Positions 1 to 7,693 of a stretch of 64,000 nucleotides of DNA are shown here, piece by piece. Within the stretch, counting starts at the first letter, position 1. Each line of letters begins with the position of its first letter. The position numbers and the translations under genes were made by a program. The DNA is taken from positions 124,001-188,000 of the forward strand of contig NZ_SRXN01000002.1 in assembly GCF_004827385.1 (NCBI RefSeq). The letters run 5' to 3'. The DNA comes from Ensifer sp. MPMI2T. GTDB lineage: Bacteria > Pseudomonadota > Alphaproteobacteria > Rhizobiales > Rhizobiaceae. The notes beneath the pieces are model-generated. The model saw only the letters and a program-made list of their open reading frames with translations. It did not search any database and was not told the DNA's origin.

Positions 1-952
1 TGCCGGTCATGTCGAAGGTGTGACGCGGGTTTTCCGGAGATGGCCGGTAGTAGCTGAGATTGTCGAGACCGCGAAAACTCAAGGTCGGACCGTGCTCGGA
101 GCCCTCGGCTGTATGGTTGTAGACGACATCCATGAGGACTTCGATGCCAGCGGCGTGGAACCGCTTCACCATCGTCTTGAACTCGGTGATCCGGCCGCTC
201 TTCATATAGCGCGCCTGTGGGGCGAAGAAGCCGAGCGTCTGATAGCCCCAGTAGTTGCTGAGGCCGCGCTCGAGCAGATGCCGGTCATCGAGGAAATACT
301 GCACTGGCAGGAGTTCGATCGCCGTCACGCCGAGTTTCGTCAGATGGTCGATGATCGGGTCACTTGCCATGCCGAGGAATGTGCCGCGCAGGTCTTCCGG
401 CACAGCCGGGTGCGTCATGGTCATGCCGCGAACATGGGTCTCGTAGATGATCGTGTCAGTCCAGGGGCGGCGGATCGCCTTCTCGTCGTCCCAGTCGAAG
501 GCCGGGTCCTGGATGACGCCCTTGACCATGAAGGGCGCGCTGTCGCGCTCATCGAAGGAAAGGTCGTTGGCCGCGCCGTCGATCGTGTATCCGAACAGTG
601 CGTCGTCCCAGACGAATGTGCCGGCGACCTGCTTGGCATAGGGGTCGAGCAGCAGTTTGTTCGGATTGAATCGGTGCCCATTGTGTGGATCGTAGGGTCC
701 GTGGGCGCGATAGCCGTAGAGCGTCCCCGGCCCGATGCCTTCGATATAACCCGTCCAGACATCACCCTCGCGCTTCGGCAGCGGCAGGCGCGCCGTCTCC
801 CTGCTGCCATCCTCGGAAAACAGGCAGAGTTCGACCATCTCGGCATGGGCCGAAAAAACCGCGAAGTGCGTACCCTCGCCGGTAAATTCGGCGCCGAGTT
901 CGGGTTTCAGAAAATCAAGTTCGGAGAAAGAAACGTTCATCGCCGTTGCCAT
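1..952 (-). CDS. glgX: Glycogen debranching enzyme GlgX (N-terminal part, cut by window edge)
   Basis: Hydrolyses alpha-1,6 branches of phosphorylase-limited glycogen (GH13, isoamylase type). Read on the minus strand, about 317 N-terminal residues are present, starting MNVSFSELDFLKPELGAEF. An N-terminal CBM48-like domain with GYRAHGPYDPHNGHRFNPNK is followed by the start of the catalytic barrel (IIYETHVRGMT, then the GH13 region-I string LMDVVYNH). The rest lies left of the window. Two in-frame ATGs, at 952 and 940, follow the GGAAGG at 955-960; the family N-terminus suits 940 slightly better. It is divergent from treZ and has a perfect general-stress-type promoter at 985-1009. Confidence 0.9.
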   Translation of the reverse strand, partial: MATAMNVSFSELDFLKPELGAEFTGEGTHFAVFSAHAEMVELCLFSEDGSRETARLPLPKREGDVWTGYIEGIGPGTLYGYRAHGPYDPHNGHRFNPNKLLLDPYAKQVAGTFVWDDALFGYTIDGAANDLSFDERDSAPFMVKGVIQDPAFDWDDEKAIRRPWTDTIIYETHVRGMTMTHPAVPEDLRGTFLGMASDPIIDHLTKLGVTAIELLPVQYFLDDRHLLERGLSNYWGYQTLGFFAPQARYMKSGRITEFKTMVKRFHAAGIEVLMDVVYNHTAEGSEHGPTLSFRGLDNLSYYRPSPENPRHTFDMTG

Positions 953-984
953 TCCCTTCCGCGCCCGCTCGAAAGCGATGGTGC

Positions 985-1009
985 AACGCGGTAGAAAAGA
1001 AATTGTTCC
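985..1009 (-). promoter_or_regulatory. RpoE2/EcfG-type promoter of glgX
   Basis: On the minus strand GGAAC (1009-1005), a 16-nt spacer and CGTT (988-985) match the known rhizobial RpoE2 consensus exactly. A start site near 978 would leave a 5' UTR of about 26-38 nt before glgX. Confidence 0.75.
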
Positions 1010-1041
1010 TACCGGGCACTTTCGGTCCTGAGAGAGGCAGT

Positions 1042-1067
1042 GGAACTTTCGCCGAAGCCGGCCAGTT
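1042..1067 (+). promoter_or_regulatory. RpoE2/EcfG-like promoter of treZ
   Basis: GGAAC (1042-1046), a 17-nt spacer and AGTT (1064-1067) give three of four matches in the -10 element. The predicted start near 1075 is about 20 nt before the treZ ATG. It is divergent from the glgX promoter. Confidence 0.5.
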
Positions 1068-1096
1068 TCTCTTCATTCATCCGAGGACCAAAGCCG

Positions 1097-2905
1097 ATGC
1101 AGCAACAGCAACCGCCAGGACTTTTCACAAGAACCTGGGGCGCCAGCTTGATCTCGGCGGATGCCGCATACTTCAGGTTGTGGGCACCCGACGAGCGAGC
1201 CGCCCGTCTCATCCTCAATGGGACCCCGCATGAGATGCAGGCGCTCGACGATGGATGGTTCGAGCATTCTCTGACAGCGCGCGCCGGGGACCTATATTGT
1301 TTTCAGCTATCCGACGGCTCGCTGGTTGCCGATCCAGCGTCGTCGGCCCAAAAGAATGGACCCTCTGGTCCTTCCGTCCTCGTCGATCAGTCGGCATATC
1401 GTTGGAAGGACGCCTCGTGGCGCGGCCGACCTTGGGAAGAGGCAATCATCTGCGAGTTGCACATTGGCGCCTTCACGCCGGAGGGCACATTTCGCGCAGC
1501 ATGCGAGCGGCTTGGCCATCTGGCTGATGCCGGCATCACCGCGGTCGAGATCATGCCCGTCGCCCAAGCTCCGGGCATGCGCGGCTGGGGCTATGACGGC
1601 GTGCTGCACTTTGCGCCCCACAATGCCTATGGGACACCGGACGACCTAAAGGCGCTCGTCGATCGGGCCCATTCGCTCGGACTCATGGTTCTGCTCGATG
1701 TCGTCTACAATCACTTCGGCCCGGAAGAAAATGCCTTGCCGCGCTACGCGGCCGGTTTCTTCAACACAGACGGTGCGACTCCGTGGGGAGCCTCGATTGC
1801 CTTCGAGCAGGACGCCGTCCGACGTTTTTTCATCGAGAATGCGCTCTATTGGCTGGGCGATTTCCGCTTTGACGGGCTGCGCATAGACGCGACCGAGCAG
1901 ATCAGAGATAGCCGCAAGCCCCACATCCTCGTCGAGATGGCGCGCGAGATACGCGAGACATTTCCCGAACGCCATGTCCACCTCGTTATCGAAGACGCAC
2001 ACCGCCGCAGAAGCCTAGTTGGGCGAGGGACGGAAGGGATTGCGGAACTCTTCACCGCCGCGTGGAACGACGATCTTCATAACGCGCTGCATGTCGTGGC
2101 CACGGGAGAGACGAAAGGTCACTACAAAGCCTTTGCCACGGAGCCTTGGCGGAAAATTCGCGAGGCCATGGCCGAAGGCTTCGCTCTACCCGCCAAGGGC
2201 ACGGAGATTTCGTCGCACTGGACGGGCGATCGGGTGCCGCCGCAGGCCCGCGTCAACTTCCTGCAGAACCATGACCAGGTTGGGAACCGTGCCTTCGGCG
2301 AACGCCTCGTCTCGCTCGTCGGAGCGGACATGATGCGGGTCCTGACCGCCACGCTGATGCTCGTTCCACAAGTTCCATTGCTTTTCATGGGCGAGGAATA
2401 CGGCGAGACCCAGCCGTTTTGCTTCTTCGCGGATTACGAGGGCGAGATCGCCGAGGCCGTTCGCTCCGGGCGCCAGGGAGAGGCCGAAAATTTCGGCGGC
2501 ATGCCGCGGGGTAAGACCACAGCGGATTTGCCCGATCCGCTCGACCTGCGGACGTTCGCCGCATCGAAATTGCGGTGGGATCGAGCGGAAAGTCCAGCGG
2601 GCAGGCGGCACCTCGCCTTCATCCGCGAGCTTGCCGATATCCGCCAGCGGCATATCGCGCCGCTACTCAAGCAACCCGGCGTGCCTAGCCACCGTATACT
2701 TCCAACCGGCGACGGACTCGTTGCGGTCGACTGGATGTTCGGGAGCGCCGTTCTGGCGCTGCGGATCAATCTCACCGATGAAGCAAAGCCCGTTCCCCCG
2801 TTCATCGGCGAACCGATCTTCACGACCATGACACCCGGTGATTGCTCTCTTACAGCGGGTGAACTGCCGGGACCGGGCATCTTCGCCGCCGTCGCACCGG
2901 GATAA
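1097..2905 (+). CDS. treZ: Malto-oligosyltrehalose trehalohydrolase
   Basis: Releases trehalose from the maltooligosyl-trehalose made by TreY, in the cytoplasm. The 602-aa protein has an N-terminal CBM48-like domain (WGASLISADAAYFRLWAPDE) and a GH13 barrel. Visible catalytic residues are Asp264 in DGLRIDATEQ, Glu299 in VIEDAHRRR and Asp393 in NFLQNHDQVGN. The in-frame ORF extends upstream to 1040, but that stretch overlaps the likely promoter. The ATG at 1097 has GAGGA nine bases upstream, so it was chosen. No treY is in the window; its partner must be encoded elsewhere. With glgX and glgA this suggests glycogen-to-trehalose conversion under stress. Confidence 0.93.
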   Translation: MQQQQPPGLFTRTWGASLISADAAYFRLWAPDERAARLILNGTPHEMQALDDGWFEHSLTARAGDLYCFQLSDGSLVADPASSAQKNGPSGPSVLVDQSAYRWKDASWRGRPWEEAIICELHIGAFTPEGTFRAACERLGHLADAGITAVEIMPVAQAPGMRGWGYDGVLHFAPHNAYGTPDDLKALVDRAHSLGLMVLLDVVYNHFGPEENALPRYAAGFFNTDGATPWGASIAFEQDAVRRFFIENALYWLGDFRFDGLRIDATEQIRDSRKPHILVEMAREIRETFPERHVHLVIEDAHRRRSLVGRGTEGIAELFTAAWNDDLHNALHVVATGETKGHYKAFATEPWRKIREAMAEGFALPAKGTEISSHWTGDRVPPQARVNFLQNHDQVGNRAFGERLVSLVGADMMRVLTATLMLVPQVPLLFMGEEYGETQPFCFFADYEGEIAEAVRSGRQGEAENFGGMPRGKTTADLPDPLDLRTFAASKLRWDRAESPAGRRHLAFIRELADIRQRHIAPLLKQPGVPSHRILPTGDGLVAVDWMFGSAVLALRINLTDEAKPVPPFIGEPIFTTMTPGDCSLTAGELPGPGIFAAVAPG

Positions 2906-2925
2906 GCCGTCAACCAAGGCGCGAC

Positions 2926-2950
2926 GGAACATGATTTCGACCTTGCGGTT
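2926..2950 (+). promoter_or_regulatory. RpoE2/EcfG-like promoter of udgX
   Basis: GGAAC (2926-2930), a 16-nt spacer and GGTT (2947-2950). The predicted start lies near 2957, just past the first in-frame ATG of the next gene (2954), which argues for the downstream ATG at 3011. Confidence 0.45.
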
Positions 2951-3010
2951 AGGATGTCGACGCAGCCACGGCGGGCGTATACGGAAGTCAGGAACAAGGC
3001 CCGGCAACAG

Positions 3011-3682
3011 ATGTCGCGAACAGCAGCAAAAACGGGTCCAGCCCTTTCCGGCGAGCATGCGGATGCGCGCTCTATCGCGGCCTTGCGAAGGCAAGCGGAA
3101 AGCTGCGAACGCTGCGACCTCTACAAGAACGCGACACAGCTCGTCTTCGGTGAGGGCCCCGTCGATGCCCGCATCGTTCTGGTCGGCGAACAGCCGGGTG
3201 ACCGAGAGGACCTGGCGGGACATCCGTTCGTCGGCCCGGCCGGCCGGGTCCTCGACGAATGCCTGCACGAGGCAGGAGTCGATCGCTCAAGCTGCTATCT
3301 CACCAATGCGGTCAAGCACTTCAAGTTCGAGCAACGCGGCAAGCGGCGCTTGCATTCACGGCCCAATGCGGGCGAGATCCAGCGTTGCGCCTGGTGGCTG
3401 GGTGCCGAGCTGGAGCAGCTTCGACCGGACCTCGTCGTTGCGCTCGGCGCCACGGCGGTGATCACGCTGCTCGGTCGGAGCGCCGGGGTTACGAAGAATC
3501 GTGGCGATCTGATCGACACTCCGGCCGGCTATCCGGTCCTTGTCACGATCCATCCGTCCTATCTTCTCAGAATTCAGGACAGAGGCGACGCGGCGAGCGA
3601 ACGCGCGCGTTTCGTCAAGGACCTGGCAAAGGTCGCCGCCTTCGAAGCTGATCATGGCGGTCGGGCGCGGAACCATCTATGA
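3011..3682 (+). CDS. udgX: UdgX-type uracil-DNA glycosylase (Fe-S, covalent uracil-DNA binder)
   Basis: A uracil-DNA glycosylase superfamily protein of the UdgX group. In the characterised mycobacterial member, a His in the R-loop becomes covalently bound to the abasic site after uracil excision. Numbered from Met at 3011 (223 aa): Fe-S cysteines Cys32 and Cys35 (CERC), motif 1 GEQPGDRED at 59-67, the UdgX-specific loop KRRLHSRP at 111-118 with His115 in the key place, and motif HPSYLLR from 181. Two later Cys probably complete the cluster. The ATG at 2954 is also in frame but would overlap the predicted transcription start. The 3' end overlaps the convergent GST gene by 6 bp. Confidence 0.88.
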   Translation: MSRTAAKTGPALSGEHADARSIAALRRQAESCERCDLYKNATQLVFGEGPVDARIVLVGEQPGDREDLAGHPFVGPAGRVLDECLHEAGVDRSSCYLTNAVKHFKFEQRGKRRLHSRPNAGEIQRCAWWLGAELEQLRPDLVVALGATAVITLLGRSAGVTKNRGDLIDTPAGYPVLVTIHPSYLLRIQDRGDAASERARFVKDLAKVAAFEADHGGRARNHL

Positions 3683-4411
3683 AGCTCGGTCAAGCTCCGG
3701 ATAGTGCCGGAAAATCCCCGCCTCATTGAAGGAGAGTCTTCGGTCGGAGGCGAGGTAATTGCGGATATTCGGCCGCTCGGCGACAGCATCGTGCAGGGCG
3801 ATTACACCGGGAATGTTCTCTTCGTAGCTGCGCATCGCCTTCGGAAAGGCGTAGCGAAGCCCTTCGACGAGCTGGAAAAGCGAAAGATCGACGTAGCTCA
3901 AACGGCCGCCGACGATATGTCCTGCTCCCTTCGGATTCTGGCGCAACACCCGCTCGAAATAGCCGAGGAACTTCGGGAGGCGCTCCGACAGGAAGTCGGA
4001 CGATCGCCTCGACGCTTCCGGTTTCTGGTCCTCATAGTAGAGCGATACGCCGATCGGATGGTGCGTGTCGTGGATCTCGGCGACGAAATCGGTGATCGTC
4101 AGTTGCAACCCGTTGGCGACGAAACGGAGGTCTTCCTCCTCTGGCGCCAGGCCGAGCTTGGGACCGAGATAGAACAGGATATTGGCGACATGGGAAATGA
4201 GAAGGTCGCCGTCTTTCAGAAACGGCGGCGCAAAGGGGATCGTCGCCCCGTCGCCGTCTTTCAGCAGCTTCAACATCGCCGTCGTCCCTCGCCCTTGCCG
4301 GTCGGGCTCGCGTGCGATATCGACATAGTCCGCTCCGGTCTCCTCGAGCACGAGGCGAACGAATTCACCGCGCCCTGGGATCCCGTCCCAGTAGTAAAGC
4401 TTGTAAGCCAT
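3677..4411 (-). CDS. Glutathione S-transferase family protein
   Basis: A 244-aa GST-like protein. It has an N-terminal thioredoxin fold (about 1-85, starting YKLYYWDGIPGRGEFVRLVL, with ISHVANI where the glutathione-binding ES-x-AI motif usually lies) and an all-helical C-terminal domain (about 95-230). The substrate cannot be told from sequence. It follows the DUF3175 gene by 12 bp on the same strand, so the two probably share the stress-type promoter at 4746-4770, in keeping with detoxification under stress. Confidence 0.85.
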   Translation of the reverse strand: MAYKLYYWDGIPGRGEFVRLVLEETGADYVDIAREPDRQGRGTTAMLKLLKDGDGATIPFAPPFLKDGDLLISHVANILFYLGPKLGLAPEEEDLRFVANGLQLTITDFVAEIHDTHHPIGVSLYYEDQKPEASRRSSDFLSERLPKFLGYFERVLRQNPKGAGHIVGGRLSYVDLSLFQLVEGLRYAFPKAMRSYEENIPGVIALHDAVAERPNIRNYLASDRRLSFNEAGIFRHYPELDRAS

Positions 4412-4423
4412 TTGAGCGATCCC

Positions 4424-4717
4424 TTACCTGGGCTGGCGTCCGAAATCCTTCCGCAATTCGACCTTCGCCTCTTCGAGGACGTGTTTCTGCTTTTCGCTTA
4501 GGCCCACACCCGCCCTGTTAATATAGAACGTCAGCATCGACATGGCAGAGCGAAACGGACTCGACTTGCGCCGATCGCTCGCCTCGGCCGACCGCTTCAG
4601 CGAATGCGCAATCTTCGCCGGGTCCTTCGACTTGAAGATGCCCTCCTCGAGATCCAGCGCGTCGCTGTTTTCCGTCACTTCCTGCGACCATTTTTTCTTC
4701 GTGCTCTTTTTGCTCAT
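4424..4717 (-). CDS. DUF3175 family protein
   Basis: A 97-aa basic protein beginning MSKKSTKKKWSQEVTENSDA. It contains LEEGIFKSKDPAKIAHSLKRSAE and ends with a conserved-looking YINRAG..LS..K...LE.AK.ELRKDFG pattern. This matches the small uncharacterised DUF3175 family; the biochemical role is unknown. The start at 4717 has AAGGAGA six bases upstream, while the longer in-frame ATG at 4747 would overlap the promoter. It is the first gene of a two-gene unit with the GST. Confidence 0.8.
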   Translation of the reverse strand: MSKKSTKKKWSQEVTENSDALDLEEGIFKSKDPAKIAHSLKRSAEASDRRKSSPFRSAMSMLTFYINRAGVGLSEKQKHVLEEAKVELRKDFGRQPR

Positions 4718-4745
4718 AGCCGTTTCTCCTTGGTGACCTATTTCC

Positions 4746-4770
4746 AACGGAGACGGACGGAAATCGTTCC
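4746..4770 (-). promoter_or_regulatory. RpoE2/EcfG-type promoter of the DUF3175-GST unit
   Basis: On the minus strand GGAAC (4770-4766), a 16-nt spacer and CGTT (4749-4746) match the consensus exactly. A start near 4739 would precede the DUF3175 ATG by about 22 nt. Confidence 0.75.
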
Positions 4771-4782
4771 GGGAGAGAGCCG

Positions 4783-5289
4783 ATGCACGTCGATGACCTG
4801 ATGTTTGCCGAAAGCGAGGGCATACCGAACAATCCGCGCCTGCCCGTCCTCATCTATCACGGCGCAGTTGACGTCAGCGGGGACGGCGCGACGCGCATCG
4901 AAGATAGGTTCCACGCCAATGGCTGGAGGGGCGTGTGGCGGGACGGCGTTTTCGACTTTCAGCACTATCATACGCGCGCCCACGAGGTTCTGGCCGTTGC
5001 GAGAGGCAAGGCGCGCCTCCTGATCGGCGGACCGGCAGGCAAAGAACTGGAGGTTATGGCGGGAGATGTGCTCGTGCTCCCCGCCGGCACTGGTCACTGT
5101 CGGATCGCCGCAAGCGCCGACTTCCTGGTTATCGGCGGCTATCCTCCCGGGCAGCACGCCGACATTCAGCGCGGGCCAGCCACCAATGCGGATCGCGAGG
5201 CGATCGCTTCAGTGCCACTGCCCCAGTTCGATCCGGTTTTCGGCACCGATGGTCCGACGGTGACACTCTGGCAACGCGTAACGCGTTGA
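4783..5289 (+). CDS. YjlB-like cupin domain protein
   Basis: A 168-aa single-domain cupin. The metal-site motif 1 reads HYHTRAHEVLAVARGKA (about residues 62-78) and motif 2 is PAGTGH (about 101-106). The flanking pattern GWRGVWRDGVFDFQHYH is typical of the uncharacterised YjlB group. No catalytic role is known; it may be an isomerase- or sensor-like cupin. The ATG at 4783 follows GGGAGAG. It is divergent from the DUF3175 gene. No GGAAC-type promoter was found on this strand, unlike its neighbours. Confidence 0.82.
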   Translation: MHVDDLMFAESEGIPNNPRLPVLIYHGAVDVSGDGATRIEDRFHANGWRGVWRDGVFDFQHYHTRAHEVLAVARGKARLLIGGPAGKELEVMAGDVLVLPAGTGHCRIAASADFLVIGGYPPGQHADIQRGPATNADREAIASVPLPQFDPVFGTDGPTVTLWQRVTR

Positions 5290-5297
5290 ACGAGTTC

Positions 5298-5735
5298 TCA
5301 GATATCGATCAAGGCAATTCCGAGTTCGGGATGGTGCTTGCGGCGGAGATGCGCGGGCGTTTCGGACAGTGTGACTTCGAGGGTCGGCTTGACGATCCCT
5401 TCAAGAAAGTGCCCGCCGCGCGTCGTGCCGTCGCTAAGCCCGAGCACCGCGTGGGCATGCAGGCTGCGTTTGCCGTCCTCGCCGAGCGCAATGTCGCCGA
5501 TGAGGCTCAGCACTTCGCATTGTTCGTCGATCGGGATGCGGCGATAGTCTCGTTTCTCGAGATCGTACCACCCTACGACTGCTTTCTCGAACGCTCCGAT
5601 CGCCATCAGGGAAGCCGCAGTGACCTTCTGTGCTGCTGCGAACTCCGAAATGGCGGTGAAGGCTTCCTCCCCGGGGTCGAGAACGAGGAGATATATCTCC
5701 GCTGATGTCTCTCTTGAAAGAAGTCTCCACCTCAT
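5298..5735 (-). CDS. PPC/DUF296 domain DNA-binding-type protein
   Basis: A 145-aa stand-alone PPC (plants and prokaryotes conserved, DUF296) domain. It has the hallmark strand pattern SLHAHAVLG ... GGHFLEGIVKPTLEVTLSETP near the C-terminus and ITAASLMAIGAFEKAVVGWYD-like text near the middle. Bacterial members are trimeric and of unknown function; plant members carry AT-hooks, absent here. The ATG at 5735 was preferred over an upstream in-frame GTG at 5747. It lies 21 bp after a small gene on the same strand and probably shares its stress-type promoter. Confidence 0.85.
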   Translation of the reverse strand: MRWRLLSRETSAEIYLLVLDPGEEAFTAISEFAAAQKVTAASLMAIGAFEKAVVGWYDLEKRDYRRIPIDEQCEVLSLIGDIALGEDGKRSLHAHAVLGLSDGTTRGGHFLEGIVKPTLEVTLSETPAHLRRKHHPELGIALIDI

Positions 5736-5756
5736 AGGCTGATCCACATCTGACGT

Positions 5757-5972
5757 TTAGCGCAGCCAGACCGGCAGGTCCGAAGCCTGGGCACAGTCGC
5801 GGGCACGGTCTTTCAAGCCGAGCGTTTCCCATGCGAATTTCTGCGCGGCGATTTGCGCCATTTCCTTGGTCGGATAGCAGTCCGGCAGCACGTAGTCGTG
5901 GCCGCCGCACGAAAGCAACGCCCGGTGGCTCAGAAGATCGAAATGAAGCTGAAGGTTTTCCTCCGATTGCAT
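5757..5972 (-). CDS. Small conserved-type hypothetical protein (71 aa)
   Basis: I do not recognise a family. The product starts MQSEENLQLHFDLLSHRALL and contains CGGHDYVLPDCYPTKEMAQIAAQKFAWETLG; it is soluble, with two Cys. The start at 5972 has GGGAGGG five bases upstream; an in-frame ATG at 5987 lies before it. A perfect GGAAC-N16-CGTT promoter at 6003-6027 sits about 30 bp upstream, which supports it as a real gene heading a unit with the PPC protein. Confidence 0.65.
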   Translation of the reverse strand: MQSEENLQLHFDLLSHRALLSCGGHDYVLPDCYPTKEMAQIAAQKFAWETLGLKDRARDCAQASDLPVWLR

Positions 5973-6002
5973 CGAACCCTCCCTCATTCAGCTTCAGCAA
6001 AA

Positions 6003-6027
6003 ACGGACGTTGCCGGCAGAAGTTCCA
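6003..6027 (-). promoter_or_regulatory. RpoE2/EcfG-type promoter of the small-protein/PPC unit
   Basis: On the minus strand GGAAC (6027-6023), a 16-nt spacer and CGTT (6006-6003) match the consensus exactly. The predicted start near 5996 precedes the 71-aa gene by about 24 nt. Confidence 0.75.
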
Positions 6028-6065
6028 GTCGCCCGACGAAAAGTCCACGGTCTCGAAGTCCCTGC

Positions 6066-6090
6066 GGAACATACGCCGCGATGAGGAGTT
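6066..6090 (+). promoter_or_regulatory. RpoE2/EcfG-like promoter of the coiled-coil protein
   Basis: GGAAC (6066-6070), a 16-nt spacer and AGTT (6087-6090). The predicted start near 6097 is about 18 nt before the ATG at 6115. Confidence 0.5.
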
Positions 6091-6114
6091 TTGTGCCCTA
6101 CGGGAGATCAGCCA

Positions 6115-6447
6115 ATGACTAAACGCGGAAATCAAAGATCGCACGCGATCCATGCCCGCCCGCTCGACCATCCTGGCGTCGACGAACCGGTCGATGCCTT
6201 GGGCGCGGGTTCTCGTAACAATCCCGATCAAAGTGTCCAGCGCCAGCTCGATGAATTGCGCGGGCGCATTGCCGAGCTCGAAACCGAGATTGACGCGATC
6301 GCGACAGAGGCCCACACGGCAGTCGGAACCGTTCCAGGTGCCGACAGGCTGGAGACGGCGAAAGACGTGGTCGCGGAGAAACGGGACGAAATCCAACGCC
6401 TGAGATCGCGTCTGCAGGAGATCGAACGGTTGCTGGCTGTGGAGTAG
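6115..6447 (+). CDS. Hypothetical coiled-coil protein (110 aa)
   Basis: Family not recognised. The N-terminal 45 residues are rich in His, Pro and Asp and probably disordered. From there two heptad stretches are clear: QLDELRGRIAELETEIDAIA and EKRDEIQRLRSRLQEIERLL, joined by a short Gly/Pro linker, so a helical hairpin or dimer is likely. The ATG at 6115 has GGGAGAT seven bases upstream and lies just after a GGAAC-type promoter. A longer minus-strand frame across the same DNA has no recognisable protein features and was judged a shadow. Confidence 0.55.
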   Translation: MTKRGNQRSHAIHARPLDHPGVDEPVDALGAGSRNNPDQSVQRQLDELRGRIAELETEIDAIATEAHTAVGTVPGADRLETAKDVVAEKRDEIQRLRSRLQEIERLLAVE

Positions 6448-6474
6448 AGCAAGCGATTCTATGTCTGCGTGTGC

Positions 6475-6657
6475 CTAGAACACGGTCATCCAAATGCCGC
6501 GCCAAAAGAGGGAGTCCCGATCTCGCAGGCTTTCCTCGTCGGTGCGCATGCGTTGCTTGCTGCGCGTTTGTTTGCGCATGTCCTCTCGATCCGTGGCTGG
6601 CTCTTGACGCCGGTCGGTCCTGAACTTGTCAGCATCCGTCGCCTTGCTGGTAGGCAT
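6475..6657 (-). CDS. Small hydrophilic hypothetical protein (60 aa)
   Basis: Starts MPTSKATDADKFRTDRRQEP and is strongly charged (many Arg, Asp, Glu), with a short aromatic tail LFWRGIWMTVF. It is probably disordered; no family was recognised. The start at 6657 has AAGGAAGG eight bases upstream. The longer ATG at 6705 would overlap the GGAAC-type promoter at 6686-6711. Small charged proteins are common among general-stress genes of rhizobia, but the function here is unknown. Confidence 0.5.
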   Translation of the reverse strand: MPTSKATDADKFRTDRRQEPATDREDMRKQTRSKQRMRTDEESLRDRDSLFWRGIWMTVF

Positions 6658-6685
6658 CGGCAATTCCTTCCTTACGATCAAGGAG

Positions 6686-6711
6686 AACCTGCCAGAAGAC
6701 GTCACGGTTCC
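6686..6711 (-). promoter_or_regulatory. RpoE2/EcfG-like promoter of the 60-aa gene
   Basis: On the minus strand GGAAC (6711-6707), a 17-nt spacer and GGTT (6689-6686). The predicted start near 6679 is about 22 nt before the ATG at 6657. Confidence 0.5.
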
Positions 6712-6765
6712 ATGGTGATGCGTCGGCGGGGCCTCGTATCAGCCGGGACCGGCTGACGCGCAGCC

Positions 6766-7029
6766 TCAATGGCGATGGATGAACTTGCAGAAGCGACTCG
6801 TCTGGCCGTCTTCCGTCAGGTCCTGATGGAGAAAGGCCAGGTTGTTTTTTTCAAAGATCTCGAAGAACTCATCCCACGAGATTTTCTCCAGCGTATCTTC
6901 CGGTGTACCGAAATCGATGCGCAGGAGGCCGCCGTCGGTTTCGCCTTTGACGCGTGCCGGATGGCCGTTCCGGGCCTCGGCCCAGTTGCGGATAGTGTCG
7001 TGGTCGATCGTGGTGCTTGAAGCGGTCAT
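6766..7029 (-). CDS. Conserved hypothetical protein (87 aa)
   Basis: The product has the pattern IDHDTIRNWAEARNGHPARV near the start, then GLLRIDFGTPEDTLEKISWDEFFEIFEKNNLAFLHQD and a C-terminal SRFCKFIHRH. I recognise this as a small bacterial family of unknown function that is sometimes wrongly labelled a glucan branching enzyme in databases; no enzymatic domain is visible. The ATG at 7029 has GGGAGAG about six bases upstream. A weaker stress-type promoter lies at 7065-7089. Confidence 0.75.
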   Translation of the reverse strand: MTASSTTIDHDTIRNWAEARNGHPARVKGETDGGLLRIDFGTPEDTLEKISWDEFFEIFEKNNLAFLHQDLTEDGQTSRFCKFIHRH

Positions 7030-7064
7030 TGGAAGCTCTCCCGCTGTGGCTTGCTTGCACCTCT

Positions 7065-7089
7065 AATCGATCGCGCCCGCGATTGTTCC
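7065..7089 (-). promoter_or_regulatory. Possible RpoE2/EcfG-like promoter of the 87-aa gene (weak)
   Basis: On the minus strand GGAAC (7089-7085), a 16-nt spacer and GATT (7068-7065). Only the final TT of the -10 element fits, so this is the weakest member of the series. Confidence 0.3.
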
Positions 7090-7139
7090 GAACGGCCGCG
7101 GCACGGTTGCGAACGCCGGGTTTGTCTTCCTGGAACGAG

Positions 7140-7601
7140 CTACTGCCCGAACGTGCCGACGATTGCGGTCTCTTCGATAAGGTGCTTGCGCGCCCTCTTC
7201 CAGGCCTCCTCTGCCCCGACGTCTTCCGGAATCGAAAGATTGGTCGCATCAAGTGCGGCAAGCCTGAACCAATAGTGGTGGACGCCGGTGCCGGCCGGCG
7301 GCTGCGGTCCGTCGTAACGGGCATTGCCGAAGTCGTTCTTTATGAACTTGATACTGTGTTCCGGTCCGGTATCAACTGCTTGCGGCAGCTCGGTCCAACT
7401 GCCGGGAATGTTTATGATCGCGCAGTGACGAAACATTCCTCGCGGCGCGTCCGGATCCTCAACGATCAGGGCGAAGCTCTGCGTCCCCTCGGGCGTGCCT
7501 GTCCACTTCAACGGCGGGAAGAGGTTCTCGCCCAGTCGCGTATATTTCTGCGGAATGAGTTGCCCATCGACGAATGCGGGGCTGATCAAGCTGAAGGTCA
7601 T
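7140..7601 (-). CDS. YbhB/YbcL family (PEBP-like) protein
   Basis: A 153-aa phosphatidylethanolamine-binding-protein fold, the bacterial Raf-kinase-inhibitor-like family. Signatures: PPLKWTGTPEGTQSFALIVEDPDAPRG (ligand pocket DPDAP), WTELPQ, and YDGPQPPAGTGVHHYWFRLAALD near the C-terminus. It is cytoplasmic with no signal peptide; the ligand is unknown. The ATG at 7601 has AAGGAAC just upstream. The strong terminator at 7665-7693 separates it from the transcript that starts near 7770. Confidence 0.92.
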   Translation of the reverse strand: MTFSLISPAFVDGQLIPQKYTRLGENLFPPLKWTGTPEGTQSFALIVEDPDAPRGMFRHCAIINIPGSWTELPQAVDTGPEHSIKFIKNDFGNARYDGPQPPAGTGVHHYWFRLAALDATNLSIPEDVGAEEAWKRARKHLIEETAIVGTFGQ

Positions 7602-7664
7602 CCACGTGTTCCTTTCTTGCGTCGCACCGAAAGGCTATGGCGCCACTCATCTCGGACACTGTCG

Positions 7665-7693
7665 AAAAAAGGAGCCTCGTCGAGACGAGGCTC
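7665..7693 (-). terminator. Strong intrinsic terminator
   Basis: Perfect 10-bp inverted repeat GAGCCTCGTC / GACGAGGCTC (7672-7693) with a 2-nt centre. On the minus strand it is followed by C and six T (7670-7665). Confidence 0.85.

Noticed and set aside
20-994. 324-codon plus-strand open frame
   Set aside because: It is antisense to the glgX reading, which shows clear GH13 domains and a promoter.
5434-6396. 320-codon minus-strand open frame
   Set aside because: It overlaps the PPC gene in another frame and crosses two well-placed promoters and small genes; its sequence shows no family features.
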